Positions 1 through 9,044 are shown, counted from the first letter of the stretch. The stretch is DNA of 64,000 nucleotides from Phytopseudomonas seleniipraecipitans (GCF_900102335.1 NZ_FNBM01000001.1:496001-560000); one strand, 5' to 3'. Notes: generated by a model from the sequence alone, not told the origin. Program-made: numbers and translations.

Positions 1-1651
1 CCTCACTGCTGGGCAGCGCCACGGCCGGCGGCGCGGCGCGCAGTAACCAGGCGAGAAACACCACGCCGAGCACCAACACACAGCCCAGTGCAGCACGCAG
101 GCCGCGAGGCGCATCGGCGTTTACCGCAAACTGCCACCACAGCTGGCGTTCGTAGGGCACATCCTGATAGGCGAAGAACAGTAGCCAGATCGAGGCGCCG
201 AGCACGCACGCGCTGGCCGCCAGGTGCCAGGGTGAGAAGGGCAGTTCCATGATCCGGCTGGGGCGGTAGAAGTACGGACGGAACAACGCCAGCAGGCCCG
301 CGGTGATGCTCAGCAGCAGCGCTTCCTCCCAGTCGAAGCCCTTGAGCAACGACAGCACCGCGCCGGTGATCAACAGCCCCAGGGTCATTGCCCAGGCGGC
401 AGAGAGTCGGCGACGCAGCCCTTGTGCCAGCAACAGGCAGAGCAGGCCGATCAGGCTAGCGCCAAAGTGCGAGGCGTCGATCAGGCGATGCGGAATGAGG
501 AAGTCGAGAATTTCCAGGCGCTCATCCAGGCTTGGCGTGGCGCCAGAAAACAGCAGCACCATCCCGGAGATGAACACCAGCAAAGCCAGGATAGGCGCCG
601 CCAGGCCACTCGCCGCGCGGATGGCCTGGCGTGTGTCGACCAGCCGGCGCAGTTCCATGGCCAGCAACAGCAGGCAGGCCACCAGCAATGGCAGCACGAT
701 ATAGATGAGGCGATAGAGCAGCAGGGCTGCGGCAAGGGGCGCGGCACCCAGTTCGTTGGCGAAGGCTGCCAGCAGTACCGCCTCGAATACGCCGACACCG
801 CCCGGCACATGGCTGAGTACGCCGGCTGCCAGTGCCAATAGATAGACGAGCAGGAAGGTAGTGAAGGGCGGCGCTTCGGGTAGCAACAGATACAACACGC
901 CAGCGGCAGCGCTGACGTCGACCAGGGTGATCAGCACCTGCAGCAGCGTCAGCCGCGTATCGGGCAAACGCAGCAGGTGCCTGCTCACGCGCACGGTCAC
1001 GCAGTCCGGCGCGGGGCGCTCTGCAAGTCGGGCGCGATGCACTACCACCACCAGCGCGGCGCCGATTGTCAGAAGCATCACGCAAATGGCGATCAACAGC
1101 GGTTGTGGCAGGTGCAGGGCAGCAGCAGCGGCCGCCGGATCGGCGAGCGCCGCGAGTGCCGCCAGCAAGGGCAGGGCGCAGCCGAGTGACAGGCTGGCGA
1201 ACACGGTCATGCGCGCGATCTCGCCGCCGCCAATGCCATGGCGGGCGTACAGGCGATAGCGGATCGAACCACCCGAGAGCATCGACAGGCCGACCGCATT
1301 GCCGATGGCGAATGCGCAGAAGCCGCCAGTGGCCAGCGTGCGAGCCGGCAAGCTGACCGCTGCGTAGCGGCTGGCCGACCATTCATAGCCGAGCAGGGCG
1401 ATGAATCCCAGAACTGTCAGGCCAACGGCGCCGAACAGGTTCACGCCCGGCACGGCCAGAATGGATGCATGCAGCGCACTGGGATCCAGCTCATCGAGCA
1501 AGTGTCGACAGGCAAGCAGCGCGATCACGAAAAGCAACAGGGCAACACTCAGCCCCAGCGGCTGGCGGTATCGATCCAGGCGCTGTCGCCATAGCAGGAG
1601 TTGAGATTTGGGCAGAGAAGGTGCGGCAGTAGCGTCGGAGCTGGCGCGCAT
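1..1651 (-). CDS. mprF: MprF-type phosphatidylglycerol aminoacyltransferase/flippase (partial)
   Basis: Partial gene: the start is at 1651 and the frame is open to the left edge, giving about 550 residues without a stop. The protein is very hydrophobic, with a chain of transmembrane segments. Near residues 270-285 it has the HVPGGVGVFE motif typical of the N-terminal flippase half of MprF. The cytoplasmic synthase half (DUF2156) should lie mostly outside the window. MprF proteins transfer lysine or alanine from aminoacyl-tRNA to phosphatidylglycerol and flip the product, which lowers the negative surface charge and gives resistance to cationic peptides. The P. aeruginosa homologue PA0920 makes alanyl-PG; which amino acid is used here cannot be read from this half. 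Confidence 0.88.
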   Translation of the reverse strand, partial: MRASSDATAAPSLPKSQLLLWRQRLDRYRQPLGLSVALLLFVIALLACRHLLDELDPSALHASILAVPGVNLFGAVGLTVLGFIALLGYEWSASRYAAVSLPARTLATGGFCAFAIGNAVGLSMLSGGSIRYRLYARHGIGGGEIARMTVFASLSLGCALPLLAALAALADPAAAAAALHLPQPLLIAICVMLLTIGAALVVVVHRARLAERPAPDCVTVRVSRHLLRLPDTRLTLLQVLITLVDVSAAAGVLYLLLPEAPPFTTFLLVYLLALAAGVLSHVPGGVGVFEAVLLAAFANELGAAPLAAALLLYRLIYIVLPLLVACLLLLAMELRRLVDTRQAIRAASGLAAPILALLVFISGMVLLFSGATPSLDERLEILDFLIPHRLIDASHFGASLIGLLCLLLAQGLRRRLSAAWAMTLGLLITGAVLSLLKGFDWEEALLLSITAGLLALFRPYFYRPSRIMELPFSPWHLAASACVLGASIWLLFFAYQDVPYERQLWWQFAVNADAPRGLRAALGCVLVLGVVFLAWLLRAAPPAVALPSSE

Positions 1652-1703
1652 CGGATACCTCTTGGGTAGTGCGGCGCAGATTGGAAGGCGTAAGCCAAGT
1701 TTC

Positions 1704-1716
1704 TTTGTATTACAAA
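1704..1716. promoter_or_regulatory. 13-bp palindrome upstream of mprF
   Basis: The sequence TTTGTATTACAAA is a perfect palindrome around a central base, 53 bp upstream of the mprF start. It lies in an otherwise unremarkable intergenic stretch and could be an operator. The regulator is unknown, and chance occurrence is possible. Confidence 0.3.
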
Positions 1717-1845
1717 TAATGTATGGGTACAGGCGAGCCGCTTCAAGATGTCCGTGGCTGACGTCATGAAAGATTTATCTGCAAGAGAGAATAGTGGCTT
1801 ACGTGCATGGCGCTGAGGGAGCGCTGGAATATTTCGTATGCCCAT

Positions 1846-1881
1846 AAAACAAAAGCCCCGACAGCTAGGCTGTCAGGGCTT
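1846..1881 (-). terminator. Terminator of the first tRNA-fMet copy
   Basis: An 11-bp stem with one mismatch (AGCCCTGACAG pairing with CTGTCGGGGCT, minus strand) is followed by TTTTGTTTT. It lies 13 bp downstream of the tRNA gene that ends at 1894. Confidence 0.8.
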
Positions 1882-1893
1882 TCGTTTCGAAGG

Positions 1894-1970
<77 letters not shown>

Positions 1971-1976
1971 CCGGCA

Positions 1977-2004
1977 ATTCTATACAAAAACAGACTTCTG
2001 TCAA
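1977..2004 (-). promoter_or_regulatory. Sigma-70 promoter of first tRNA-fMet copy
   Basis: Reading the minus strand: -35 TTGACA, 16-bp spacer, -10 TAGAAT. Only 6 bp separate the -10 box from the mature tRNA 5' end, so the RNA should start at or within a few bases of it. Confidence 0.8.
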
Positions 2005-2048
2005 TCGATTTATGCTTTTCAATCAATTAGTTAAATCGACAAAGCAGA

Positions 2049-2083
2049 AAAACAAAAAGGCCACTCGATTGAGTGGCCTTTTT
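2049..2083 (-). terminator. Terminator of second tRNA-fMet copy
   Basis: A perfect stem GGCCACTC/GAGTGGCC with a four-base loop, flanked by A5/T5 runs. It ends 8 bp beyond the tRNA 3' end. Confidence 0.85.
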
Positions 2084-2090
2084 GAGTATC

Positions 2091-2167
<77 letters not shown>

Positions 2168-2173
2168 CCGACA

Positions 2174-2201
2174 ATTCTATATAAAACCGCGCCTCTGTCA
2201 A
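2174..2201 (-). promoter_or_regulatory. Sigma-70 promoter of second tRNA-fMet copy
   Basis: Minus strand TTGACA, 16-bp spacer, TAGAAT, again 6 bp from the mature tRNA end. The flanking sequence is largely the same as for the first copy. Confidence 0.8.
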
Positions 2202-2245
2202 CCACTTTGTGCTTTTCAATCAATTAGTTAGTCGACAGGGCAGAA

Positions 2246-2276
2246 ACAAAAAAGGCCACTCGATTGAGTGGCCTTC
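2246..2276 (-). terminator. Terminator of third tRNA-fMet copy
   Basis: Same GGCCACTC/GAGTGGCC hairpin as the middle copy, followed on the minus strand by TTTTTTGTTTC. Confidence 0.85.
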
Positions 2277-2286
2277 TTTGAGTATC

Positions 2287-2363
<77 letters not shown>

Positions 2364-2369
2364 GTCGCC

Positions 2370-2397
2370 ATTCTATTCATCTGAGGCATGCTGTCAA
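2370..2397 (-). promoter_or_regulatory. Sigma-70 promoter of third tRNA-fMet copy
   Basis: Minus strand TTGACA, 16-bp spacer, TAGAAT, 6 bp upstream of the mature tRNA. The sequence further upstream differs from the other two copies, which marks the edge of the duplicated unit. Confidence 0.8.
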
Positions 2398-2558
2398 CGC
2401 TTATCGTGGAAAAAACTGTTTTCCGTTCAATCGGTTAGCGTTGGTAAGCAAGCGATTTAAGCGACGTAACCCATGCCATGCGGGGCTTTCAGGCGGTTTC
2501 CCGGCGTTGAGACGCATGACAGATAAAAGACACCCAGTTGGCGGGGCAGGCTGGAAGG

Positions 2559-2574
2559 CTGTTCTTTTATACAG
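2559..2574 (+). promoter_or_regulatory. LexA (SOS) box of dinB
   Basis: CTGTTCTTTTATACAG fits the gamma-proteobacterial LexA consensus CTGT-N8-ACAG, with an AT-rich centre. It lies 66 bp upstream of the dinB start, so dinB is expected to be repressed by LexA and induced by DNA damage. Confidence 0.85.
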
Positions 2575-2640
2575 TAAGGTGGCCATCCCCTCGTCGCTCG
2601 GCCGCCTGTGTGGCCGTCCAGCTCTCTCGTTTTCAGGTTT

Positions 2641-3711
2641 ATGGCGCAGCGAAAGATCATTCACGTCGACTGTGACGCCTTTTATGCCTCGGTCGAAATG
2701 CGCGACAACCCGGCGCTGGCCGACAAGCCGATGGCAGTGGGGGGCTCGGCGGATCGCCGTGGGGTGATCGCGACGTGCAACTATGAGGCACGTGCCTACG
2801 GGGTGCGCTCGGCGATGGCGTCGGGGCACGCGCTGAAACTGTGCCCGGATCTGCTGATCGTCAAACCGCGCTTCGATGTATACCGCGCCGTCTCGCGAGA
2901 CATTCACGCGATCTTTCGCGATTACACCGACCAGATCGAGCCGCTGTCGCTGGACGAGGCCTTTCTCGACGTGTCCCATTGCGAACATTTTGGTGGCAGC
3001 GCCACGCGTATCGCCCAGGACATTCGCCGTCGGGTGTCCAGCGACCTGCATATCACCGTGTCGGCAGGCGTGGCGCCGAACAAGTTCCTGGCCAAGATCG
3101 CCAGCGACTGGCGAAAACCCAACGGGATATTCGTCATCACGCCGGATCAGGTCGAGGATTTCGTTGCCGAGTTGCCCGTCAACAAGCTGCATGGCGTCGG
3201 CAAAGTCACCGCCGACAAGCTGACACGCCTCGGTATACGCACCTGCAGTGACCTGCGCGAATGGAACAAGCTGCGCCTGGTGCGTGAGTTCGGCAGCTTT
3301 GGTGAGCGCTTGTGGAACCTCGCCCACGGCATCGACGAGCGCGTGGTGCAGACCGACAGCCGCCGCCAGTCGATGAGCGTGGAAAACACCTACGATCAGG
3401 ATCTGCCGGACCTGCAGGCCTGCCTTGAACAGTTGCCCGCATTGCTGGAAGAACTGGAGCGGCGCATGACCCGCCTGGACGGCAGCTATCGAGCGGGCAA
3501 ACCTTTCGTCAAGGTCAAGTTCCACGACTTCACCCAGACCACCTTGGAGCAGGCCGGTGCCGCCCGTGATCTGGAGAGCTATCGCGTTCTGCTGGCCAAC
3601 GCTCATGCGCGCGGCAATCGCCCGGTGCGCTTGTTGGGCGTGGGCGTGCGGTTGCAGGATTTGCGTGGCAAGCATGAGCAGTTGGATCTGTTTACGCCGC
3701 GAGAGCCCTAA
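2641..3711 (+). CDS. dinB: DNA polymerase IV
   Basis: A 356-residue Y-family translesion polymerase, the usual length. The N-terminus IIHVDCDAFYASVE carries the first catalytic Asp, and the palm motif SLDEAFLDV carries the Asp-Glu pair. A helix-hairpin-helix region (LHGVGKVTADKL) and the little-finger domain follow. The C-terminus QLDLF is a beta-clamp binding motif. An in-frame ATG exists 33 bp upstream, but the family N-terminus MAQRKIIHVD and the AGG just before 2641 favour this start. It copies damaged DNA in the SOS response, in agreement with the LexA box upstream. Confidence 0.96.
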   Translation: MAQRKIIHVDCDAFYASVEMRDNPALADKPMAVGGSADRRGVIATCNYEARAYGVRSAMASGHALKLCPDLLIVKPRFDVYRAVSRDIHAIFRDYTDQIEPLSLDEAFLDVSHCEHFGGSATRIAQDIRRRVSSDLHITVSAGVAPNKFLAKIASDWRKPNGIFVITPDQVEDFVAELPVNKLHGVGKVTADKLTRLGIRTCSDLREWNKLRLVREFGSFGERLWNLAHGIDERVVQTDSRRQSMSVENTYDQDLPDLQACLEQLPALLEELERRMTRLDGSYRAGKPFVKVKFHDFTQTTLEQAGAARDLESYRVLLANAHARGNRPVRLLGVGVRLQDLRGKHEQLDLFTPREP

Positions 3712-3728
3712 ATCGGCAAGGCCACATC

Positions 3729-3796
3729 CGTTCGCCCAGGGGGCACGCCCCTACGTGATTGCGATTTGTAGGAGCCGCGCCCCTGCGGCGAATCTT
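3729..3796. repeat. REPIN-like pair of inverted REP sequences
   Basis: Two Pseudomonas-type REP sequences face each other. The right one (3767-3794) starts TGTAGGAGCCGCG and forms a GC-rich hairpin. The left one (3731-3754) is an inverted, diverged copy that reads CGTAGGGGCGTGC on the minus strand. A short AT-richer spacer separates them. Such REP doublets are mobilised in trans by RayT transposases and are common between Pseudomonas genes. No RayT gene is in the window. Confidence 0.7.
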
Positions 3797-3857
3797 GGCA
3801 TCCCCACCGTCAGTAGATAGAAACTGCTACTGCCGCAGCGAACTCGACCTTTGTTGC

Positions 3858-4259
3858 TTATTCGTCAGGCCACAGCCGGATCGGCTTGCCGCTGGCCGGC
3901 CACAGGCGCAGTTGCTCGGTCGGTGAAATATCCCAACGCTCGACGGTACCGAGGCTCTGTAGGAAACGGCTTTCCTGTTCCATCAGCGCCGGTGCGCACA
4001 TCATGCGGGTGCTGCCGGCGTTACTGAAGGTCAGTTTGTCTCCGTCACGCTGGTAGCCTGCGAACCAGTGGTTGCAGCCGGCGTTGCCGTAGGCGCGGCC
4101 GTCGTCACCCAGGGTGATGGTCAGGTGGCTGCTGTCGATCAGCGGGCGTTCGCCAATCCATTCGACGCGATAGACACGTTCGGTTTCCAGCTGCACCGGC
4201 TTGCCGGCGCAGCCAGCAAGGGCAGCAGTCAGCAAGCCAAGGGCGAGAAACGGTTTCAT
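3858..4259 (-). CDS. META domain lipoprotein (HslJ-like)
   Basis: A 133-residue protein that starts with a lipoprotein signal peptide (lipobox LAGC, Cys at about residue 17) and continues as a META domain, seen in the GNAGCNHWFAGY segment and the MMCAPALMEQE segment. HslJ and related META proteins are envelope proteins linked to stress and novobiocin resistance; the molecular activity is unknown. The start codon overlaps the stop of the upstream zinc-ribbon gene by one base (TGATG), so the two are probably translated together. A longer open frame upstream is only the shadow of that gene. Confidence 0.82.
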   Translation of the reverse strand: MKPFLALGLLTAALAGCAGKPVQLETERVYRVEWIGERPLIDSSHLTITLGDDGRAYGNAGCNHWFAGYQRDGDKLTFSNAGSTRMMCAPALMEQESRFLQSLGTVERWDISPTEQLRLWPASGKPIRLWPDE

Positions 4260-4696
4260 CAGGCCTCCTTCTTCAGGCACGCGGGGCAAAGGTGCTTGCC
4301 CTCCTGTTTGCGCCAGCCGAGTTCCGCAAGACGCGCATCGGCGGCAGGTGTCTGGGCTTTCTTGCCCAGTGCACTGTCGACCGCAAATTCGAAGTCCAGT
4401 TGCTTGCCGCAGCTGTCGCAGGTGACCTGCCAATTGAAGATCGACAGTTCGGTGAACGCCGGGCCGTGAGCCACGGCGACCCACTGGCCTGGCGGGTTGA
4501 TCAGGTGACGAACCTTGTCGACCTGCAGGCGCATGCTCAATTCGCGGCTGCCTTTAAGGCTGACCACCAGGGTATCGCTGTTCTTGATCGAGCCGCCGTT
4601 GCCGGTGACCTGGTAACGGCCGGGAGCCAGGGCGCGGCACTCGATCAGCGTGTGTTCGGGATTGAGCAGGTTGTAGCGGAAATCGTGTTCGGCCAT
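4259..4696 (-). CDS. Hypothetical protein with C-terminal zinc ribbon
   Basis: 145 residues. The N-terminal two thirds look like a small beta-rich domain without a motif I recognise. The C-terminal part has two Cys pairs, CDSCGK and CPACLKK, about 45 residues apart, which suggests a zinc-binding ribbon. The start at 4696 follows a strong ribosome binding site (GGAGGAACC). An open frame reaches further upstream to 4852 but overlaps the end of the heme oxygenase gene. It probably forms a two-gene operon with the META lipoprotein. Function unknown. Confidence 0.78.
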   Translation of the reverse strand: MAEHDFRYNLLNPEHTLIECRALAPGRYQVTGNGGSIKNSDTLVVSLKGSRELSMRLQVDKVRHLINPPGQWVAVAHGPAFTELSIFNWQVTCDSCGKQLDFEFAVDSALGKKAQTPAADARLAELGWRKQEGKHLCPACLKKEA

Positions 4697-4775
4697 GGTT
4701 CCTCCGGATAAGGAGCGCATTCTAACAGGCCGCGATAGAGGAAGGCGGGCAGCGAGGTCTCCGGCCCGCAGGTGA

Positions 4776-5369
4776 TCATGCCGCCGGAAAAATCTCCCGC
4801 AGCGCTGCCCGATAGAAATCGAAGGCTGCGACAGCGCCACTGACGGCTTCATCGCGCTGCGCCTCGCTCAAATCCAGACCATCGAGCAGGGCAACGAACT
4901 GACGCCAGTGCAGGCCGCGCCCTTGCGGGTGAGCCGCCAGGTGGCGCGCCCCATATTGAGCATCAAGGCCGATCCGCTGAGTTTCCTTGAACAGATAGGC
5001 AGCGCCCAAGTTTGAGCCTTCGCTGCAGTACAGCCAGCCCAGCGCCGCGTGGGGGCTGCTGGGGATTACCGCTGGCGGGACAGGCGGTACTGACAGGTCC
5101 AGGGCCGCCAGATCGGCGCACACGGCCTCGAACCGCGGCAGCTCGCTCAGGCCCGGCAGCAGGCGATTGAGCGCTATGTCGTCATACAGTGCGTCGATGG
5201 CGCCATGAAAACGGTGCTGCACGCGCAGGAAGTAACCGTAGCGCTCCAGGCTTTCAAACGGTCGGGAATGCATGACCAGTGTGTCGACGCTGTCGTGGTC
5301 GCGGCTGGTGCCGGCTTTCAGGCGTTTGCTCAGGGGCAGTTGCGCGGTGGGTTGAGCAATGGCGGTCAT
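4776..5369 (-). CDS. Biliverdin-producing heme oxygenase
   Basis: 197 residues, the size of Pseudomonas PigA/HemO. The proximal haem ligand is probably His25 in SRDHDSVD, and the distal-helix motif GWLYCSEGSNLGAAYLF is clear. The enzyme opens haem to biliverdin, CO and free iron, usually for use of haem iron taken up from outside. No haem receptor or transporter lies beside it, unlike many haem-uptake loci. The upstream region carries ACGTTTACT, a 9-mer also found upstream of pirA, so iron control is plausible. Whether it is the PigA-type or BphO-type enzyme cannot be fixed from the context, as no phytochrome gene is present. Confidence 0.9.
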   Translation of the reverse strand: MTAIAQPTAQLPLSKRLKAGTSRDHDSVDTLVMHSRPFESLERYGYFLRVQHRFHGAIDALYDDIALNRLLPGLSELPRFEAVCADLAALDLSVPPVPPAVIPSSPHAALGWLYCSEGSNLGAAYLFKETQRIGLDAQYGARHLAAHPQGRGLHWRQFVALLDGLDLSEAQRDEAVSGAVAAFDFYRAALREIFPAA

Positions 5370-5441
5370 CGTGGCGCTTCCGGATAACGTTTACTAGACA
5401 TCGATAGTGGGCTGCCGGCTGCCCGGCATATGCATGTCAGC

Positions 5442-8192
5442 CTATATGCCAACGCGTGCCTCTTCACTCAAGCGTTCGATCGCCTGCTCCAGTTCATCGA
5501 GCCCGCTACTGCGAATAGGCTGGTCCTGCTTGAGCTGGGTTTCGCTGTACTGGCAGGTGGCGCGCAGCTGCGGCACGCCACAATATCGTGTGGCGCCATG
5601 CAGGCGGTGGATGCGTTCGATCAAGGCGTTGCGGTCGCCATCGGCGCGGGCCTGGCGGATGGCTTGCAGGTCGCCGGGCAATCCGGCGAGCAGCATGTTC
5701 AGCATCTCGGCTGCCAGGTCGGCCTTGCCCGCGGCGAGGCGCAGGCCTTCTTCATTGTCCAGAACCGCAGTGAGCGCTGTCTGGTTGCTATCCGGGAGCT
5801 GATCCTGAGCGTTGTCCTGCAGCGGCAAGCCTGTCCACTTCAATACCACCTGGGCCAATTGTCGCTCGCTGATCGGCTTGGTCAGGTAGTCGTCCATGCC
5901 GCTCTGCAGCAGGGTGCGTTTCTCATTGGCCAGGGCGTGGGCGGTCAGCGCGACGATGGGCATCGGCGCACGCCCGCTGTCCTGTTCCCACTGGCGGATG
6001 GCCTCGGTGGTCTGGCGGCCATCCATGCCCGGCATCTGCACGTCCATGAAGACCAGGTCGAAATCCTGTTCACGGGTGATCGCCAGCGCATCGAAACCAC
6101 TGCAGGCGACCGTCACTTGCGCGCCCATGCCGTCGAGCAACGTTTGCACCAGCAGGAGGTTGGCGGCGTTGTCATCGACACACAGGATGGCCGGTGACCG
6201 CGTGGCGCTGCGGCGAGGCTGCTGGCGTATCTGCCTGGGCACGATCAGCTCGATCAGGGTGCGCTGCAGTTTGCGCGTGCAGGCGGGTTTGGCCTGCAGC
6301 TGGCTGTGCCAGTCGGGCACGCTGTCCTGGTAGTGCGTCTGTTCGGTGGTCGGGCACAGCACCACGGCCTTGCAGCCAAGATGCTCGAGATCCCAGACGC
6401 GCTTACCGAGCTGTTCAGCGGGCATCTGCCTGGCGGTTACGCCGAGTACTGCGCAATTGAATGGCTGCGCAGTATGGCTAGCCGTGCTGACCGCCTCGCA
6501 GAGCGCGTCGAGGTCGCTGAACACGCTTACCAGCAGCCCGCAGTCTTCAAGTTGATGCTGCAGCGCCTGGCAGGCCAGTTCGTGGGCTTCGAGCATGGCG
6601 GCGCGGCGGCCCGAGAGCGCTTTGGGCTGGTCTTCGGCGTCGCTGCGGGCTTTGGGCAGGTTCAGGCTGACCCAGAATTCAGAGCCTTCACCGGGCGTGC
6701 TGTCGACGCCGATTTCGCCGCCCATCTGCTCGATCAGGCGTTTGGATATCACCAGGCCAAGGCCGGTGCCGCCTGCCTGGCGGGACATCGAATTGTCGGC
6801 CTGACTGAACGCCTGGAACAGCGCGCGCAGGTCTTCCTCCGCGAGACCGATGCCGGTGTCACGCACGCTGATACGCAACTGGGCGCGGTCGGCGGTCTCT
6901 TCCTCGAGCATGGCGCGGATGACGATGCTGCCTTGACGGGTGAACTTGATCGCGTTGTTGACCAGGTTGGTCAGCACCTGCTTGAGGCGCAGCGGATCGC
7001 CGGACAGCGACACCGGCGTGTCGCGGTAGACCAGCGAGAGCAGCTCCAGCTGCTTCTCGTGGGCGGACGGCGCAAGAATGGTCAGGGTGTCCTGCAGCAG
7101 GTCGCGCAGGTTGAACGGAATGTTCTCCAGCACCAGCTTGCCGGCCTCGATCTTGGAGAAATCCAGAACCTCGTTAATGATCCCCAGCAGGCTATCGGCG
7201 GACTTTTCGATGGTGCTCAGGTAGTCCTGCTGGCGCGGGCTCAGCTCGCTTTTCTGCAGCAGGTTGGTGAAGCCGAGAATGCCATTGAGCGGGGTGCGGA
7301 TTTCGTGGCTCATGTTGGCCAGGAATTCGGACTTGATGCGGCTCGCTTCCAGGGCTTCCTTGCGGGCGAAATCCAGCTCGATGTTCTGAATCTCGATGGT
7401 TTCCAGGTTCTGTCGCAGGTCTTCGGTGACCTGGTCGATGCTGTGCTGCATCTCTTCCTGGGCGTTCTGCAGCGATTCGGCCATGCGGTTGATGCCCGAC
7501 GCGAGCTCATCCAGCTCGTGGCTGCCCAGCGGTGGCAGGCGGGTTTCCAGATGGCCGTCCTTGAGCAGGGCGACGCCGTTCTTGATGCGCAGCAGCGGGT
7601 CGTTGATGCTGCGGCTCATGCGCAAGGCCAGCAGCCCGGTGATGATCAGGCCGGTCACCACCAACAGCAAGCTGGTCAGAAGGCTGCGGTAGCCGCTTAG
7701 CAGGGTGTTGTGGTGCGACAGTTCCAGTTCTACCCAACCGATCGGGCCTGCTGCGACCTCGGGCTGCTCCTCGCCACTCAAGGTCAGGTGCTGGGCCATC
7801 ACCGGCAACAGAAAGCGGGTGGCGTCCTGGCTGCTGTGCTGGGCGACGTCCACGGTGTCGCTGTCGATCACCGGGCGGTCGTTGAGCATGCTCGGGCCGG
7901 CGTGGGTCAGCCGTTCGCTCTGCGCGGTCATGAAACTCACCGCGCGCACATCGGGCTGCTCCAGGGCTTCGGTGGCGATACGCTGCAGCAACGACTTGTC
8001 GCTGTGCAGCAGGGCGGGGGCCGCCAAGGGTGCCAGTTGCTCGGCAATCATGTGGCCGCGCTGCAGCAGTTGCGCTTGCAGCCCGGACAATTGCATCCAG
8101 ATGAAGTAGCCGCCCAATACCACCGCCAGCAGGCTGGTGGGCAGCAGGGTAAGCATCAGTACCCGGCCCTTGATGCCGATATTCGTTAGCAC
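5442..8192 (-). CDS. gacS: Hybrid sensor kinase GacS
   Basis: 916 residues from a GTG start at 8192 ([12 protein letters not shown], the usual GacS beginning); the open frame upstream to 8288 adds residues atypical of the family. Order: transmembrane segment (about 9-30), periplasmic domain, second transmembrane segment (about 160-185), HAMP, histidine kinase domain with phospho-acceptor His296 in [10 protein letters not shown], ATPase domain, a degenerate receiver-like region, a receiver with phospho-acceptor Asp717 in [11 protein letters not shown], and a C-terminal Hpt domain with His862 in [11 protein letters not shown]. GacS phosphorylates GacA (not in the window), which activates the RsmY/RsmZ small RNAs that control secondary metabolism, biofilm and virulence. 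Confidence 0.96.
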   Translation of the reverse strand: MLTNIGIKGRVLMLTLLPTSLLAVVLGGYFIWMQLSGLQAQLLQRGHMIAEQLAPLAAPALLHSDKSLLQRIATEALEQPDVRAVSFMTAQSERLTHAGPSMLNDRPVIDSDTVDVAQHSSQDATRFLLPVMAQHLTLSGEEQPEVAAGPIGWVELELSHHNTLLSGYRSLLTSLLLVVTGLIITGLLALRMSRSINDPLLRIKNGVALLKDGHLETRLPPLGSHELDELASGINRMAESLQNAQEEMQHSIDQVTEDLRQNLETIEIQNIELDFARKEALEASRIKSEFLANMSHEIRTPLNGILGFTNLLQKSELSPRQQDYLSTIEKSADSLLGIINEVLDFSKIEAGKLVLENIPFNLRDLLQDTLTILAPSAHEKQLELLSLVYRDTPVSLSGDPLRLKQVLTNLVNNAIKFTRQGSIVIRAMLEEETADRAQLRISVRDTGIGLAEEDLRALFQAFSQADNSMSRQAGGTGLGLVISKRLIEQMGGEIGVDSTPGEGSEFWVSLNLPKARSDAEDQPKALSGRRAAMLEAHELACQALQHQLEDCGLLVSVFSDLDALCEAVSTASHTAQPFNCAVLGVTARQMPAEQLGKRVWDLEHLGCKAVVLCPTTEQTHYQDSVPDWHSQLQAKPACTRKLQRTLIELIVPRQIRQQPRRSATRSPAILCVDDNAANLLLVQTLLDGMGAQVTVACSGFDALAITREQDFDLVFMDVQMPGMDGRQTTEAIRQWEQDSGRAPMPIVALTAHALANEKRTLLQSGMDDYLTKPISERQLAQVVLKWTGLPLQDNAQDQLPDSNQTALTAVLDNEEGLRLAAGKADLAAEMLNMLLAGLPGDLQAIRQARADGDRNALIERIHRLHGATRYCGVPQLRATCQYSETQLKQDQPIRSSGLDELEQAIERLSEEARVGI

Positions 8193-8335
8193 GCGACGTC
8201 CCCTTCCTACGATGCCGGCAGTGTAGCGATTCCGTTGCCTGGGTGCTTGCCTGGGATGGGCTGGGCGGCGCAGTTGCTCACCGGACACGTCGAATAGGTA
8301 GAATAGTTCACATTAGCTTTCAGAGTCTCATCGTC

Positions 8336-9043
8336 ATGCAACACTCAGCCCCTAACGCCCCTCGTATTCTCGCGGTCGAAGACGATCCCGCGCTGGCCTT
8401 CCACCTGCAGGCTCATTTGCGTGGCTGTGGCTACGATGTCACCGCCAGCGCTGACGGTAATGAAGGGCTGCGCCTGGCCGAAGAGGAGGATTTCGACCTG
8501 ATCCTCATGGACATTCTGCTGCCAGGCAGCAATGGCCTGGACGTGCTGCAGCGCTTGCGCGAGCGACGCCGGGTGCCGGTGATCCTGATGTCCGCCCTGG
8601 GCGCCGAGCAGGATCGCATCGCCGGGTTCAGCAAGGGCGCCGACGATTACCTGCCCAAGCCCTTCAGCCTCGGTGAGCTGAGTGTGCGGATTGAGGCGAT
8701 TTTACGCCGCGTGGCGTACGAACGCTGTGAACAGCCTCCTTTGCAGGAGGATACGTTGATCTTTGACGAGGATCGTTCCGATGTCTGTCACGGCGGGCAG
8801 TGGGCGCAATTGACCTCTACCGAGTATCGCCTGCTGGAAACCTTCTCGCGGCATGGCGAGGAGGTGCTGAGCAAGGCCTTCCTGTATCAGCACGTGCTGC
8901 ATCGCGGTTACGCCCAGCATGATCGCAGCCTCGATATGCACGTCAGCAACGTGCGCCGTAAGCTGAAGAGCATCGCCTATACCAGCACCCGGCTGGAGTC
9001 GGTATGGGGCAAAGGTTACGTGCTGACCGGCCGGGAATACTGA
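8336..9043 (+). CDS. pirR: Response regulator PirR (OmpR family)
   Basis: 235 residues. The N-terminal receiver has the acidic pair in VEDDP and phospho-acceptor Asp59 in LILMDILLPG, with Lys in LPKPF. The C-terminal winged helix ends in the OmpR-type DMHVSNVRRKL segment. The start at 8336 is the first ATG before the conserved receiver; an earlier TTG in frame is unlikely. Position between gacS and a FepA-type receptor matches PA0929 (pirR), the regulator of ferric enterobactin receptor PirA. The kinase gene follows after one base, and the two form an operon. Confidence 0.88.
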   Translation: MQHSAPNAPRILAVEDDPALAFHLQAHLRGCGYDVTASADGNEGLRLAEEEDFDLILMDILLPGSNGLDVLQRLRERRRVPVILMSALGAEQDRIAGFSKGADDYLPKPFSLGELSVRIEAILRRVAYERCEQPPLQEDTLIFDEDRSDVCHGGQWAQLTSTEYRLLETFSRHGEEVLSKAFLYQHVLHRGYAQHDRSLDMHVSNVRRKLKSIAYTSTRLESVWGKGYVLTGREY

Positions 9044-9044
9044 G

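Noticed and set aside
522..1382. 286-residue open frame inside the left-edge gene
   Set aside because: It is out of frame with the MprF reading, which is continuous from 1651 to the left edge and carries the family motif. The translation is Arg-rich and without domain pattern.
2401..3675. 424-residue open frame on the minus strand opposite dinB
   Set aside because: It is the antisense shadow of dinB, produced by GC-rich codons. It also covers the LexA box region and has no ribosome binding site.
6306..7700. 464-residue open frame opposite gacS
   Set aside because: Antisense to the kinase core of gacS, rich in Gly/Gln/Ala/Val, no motif and no ribosome binding site.
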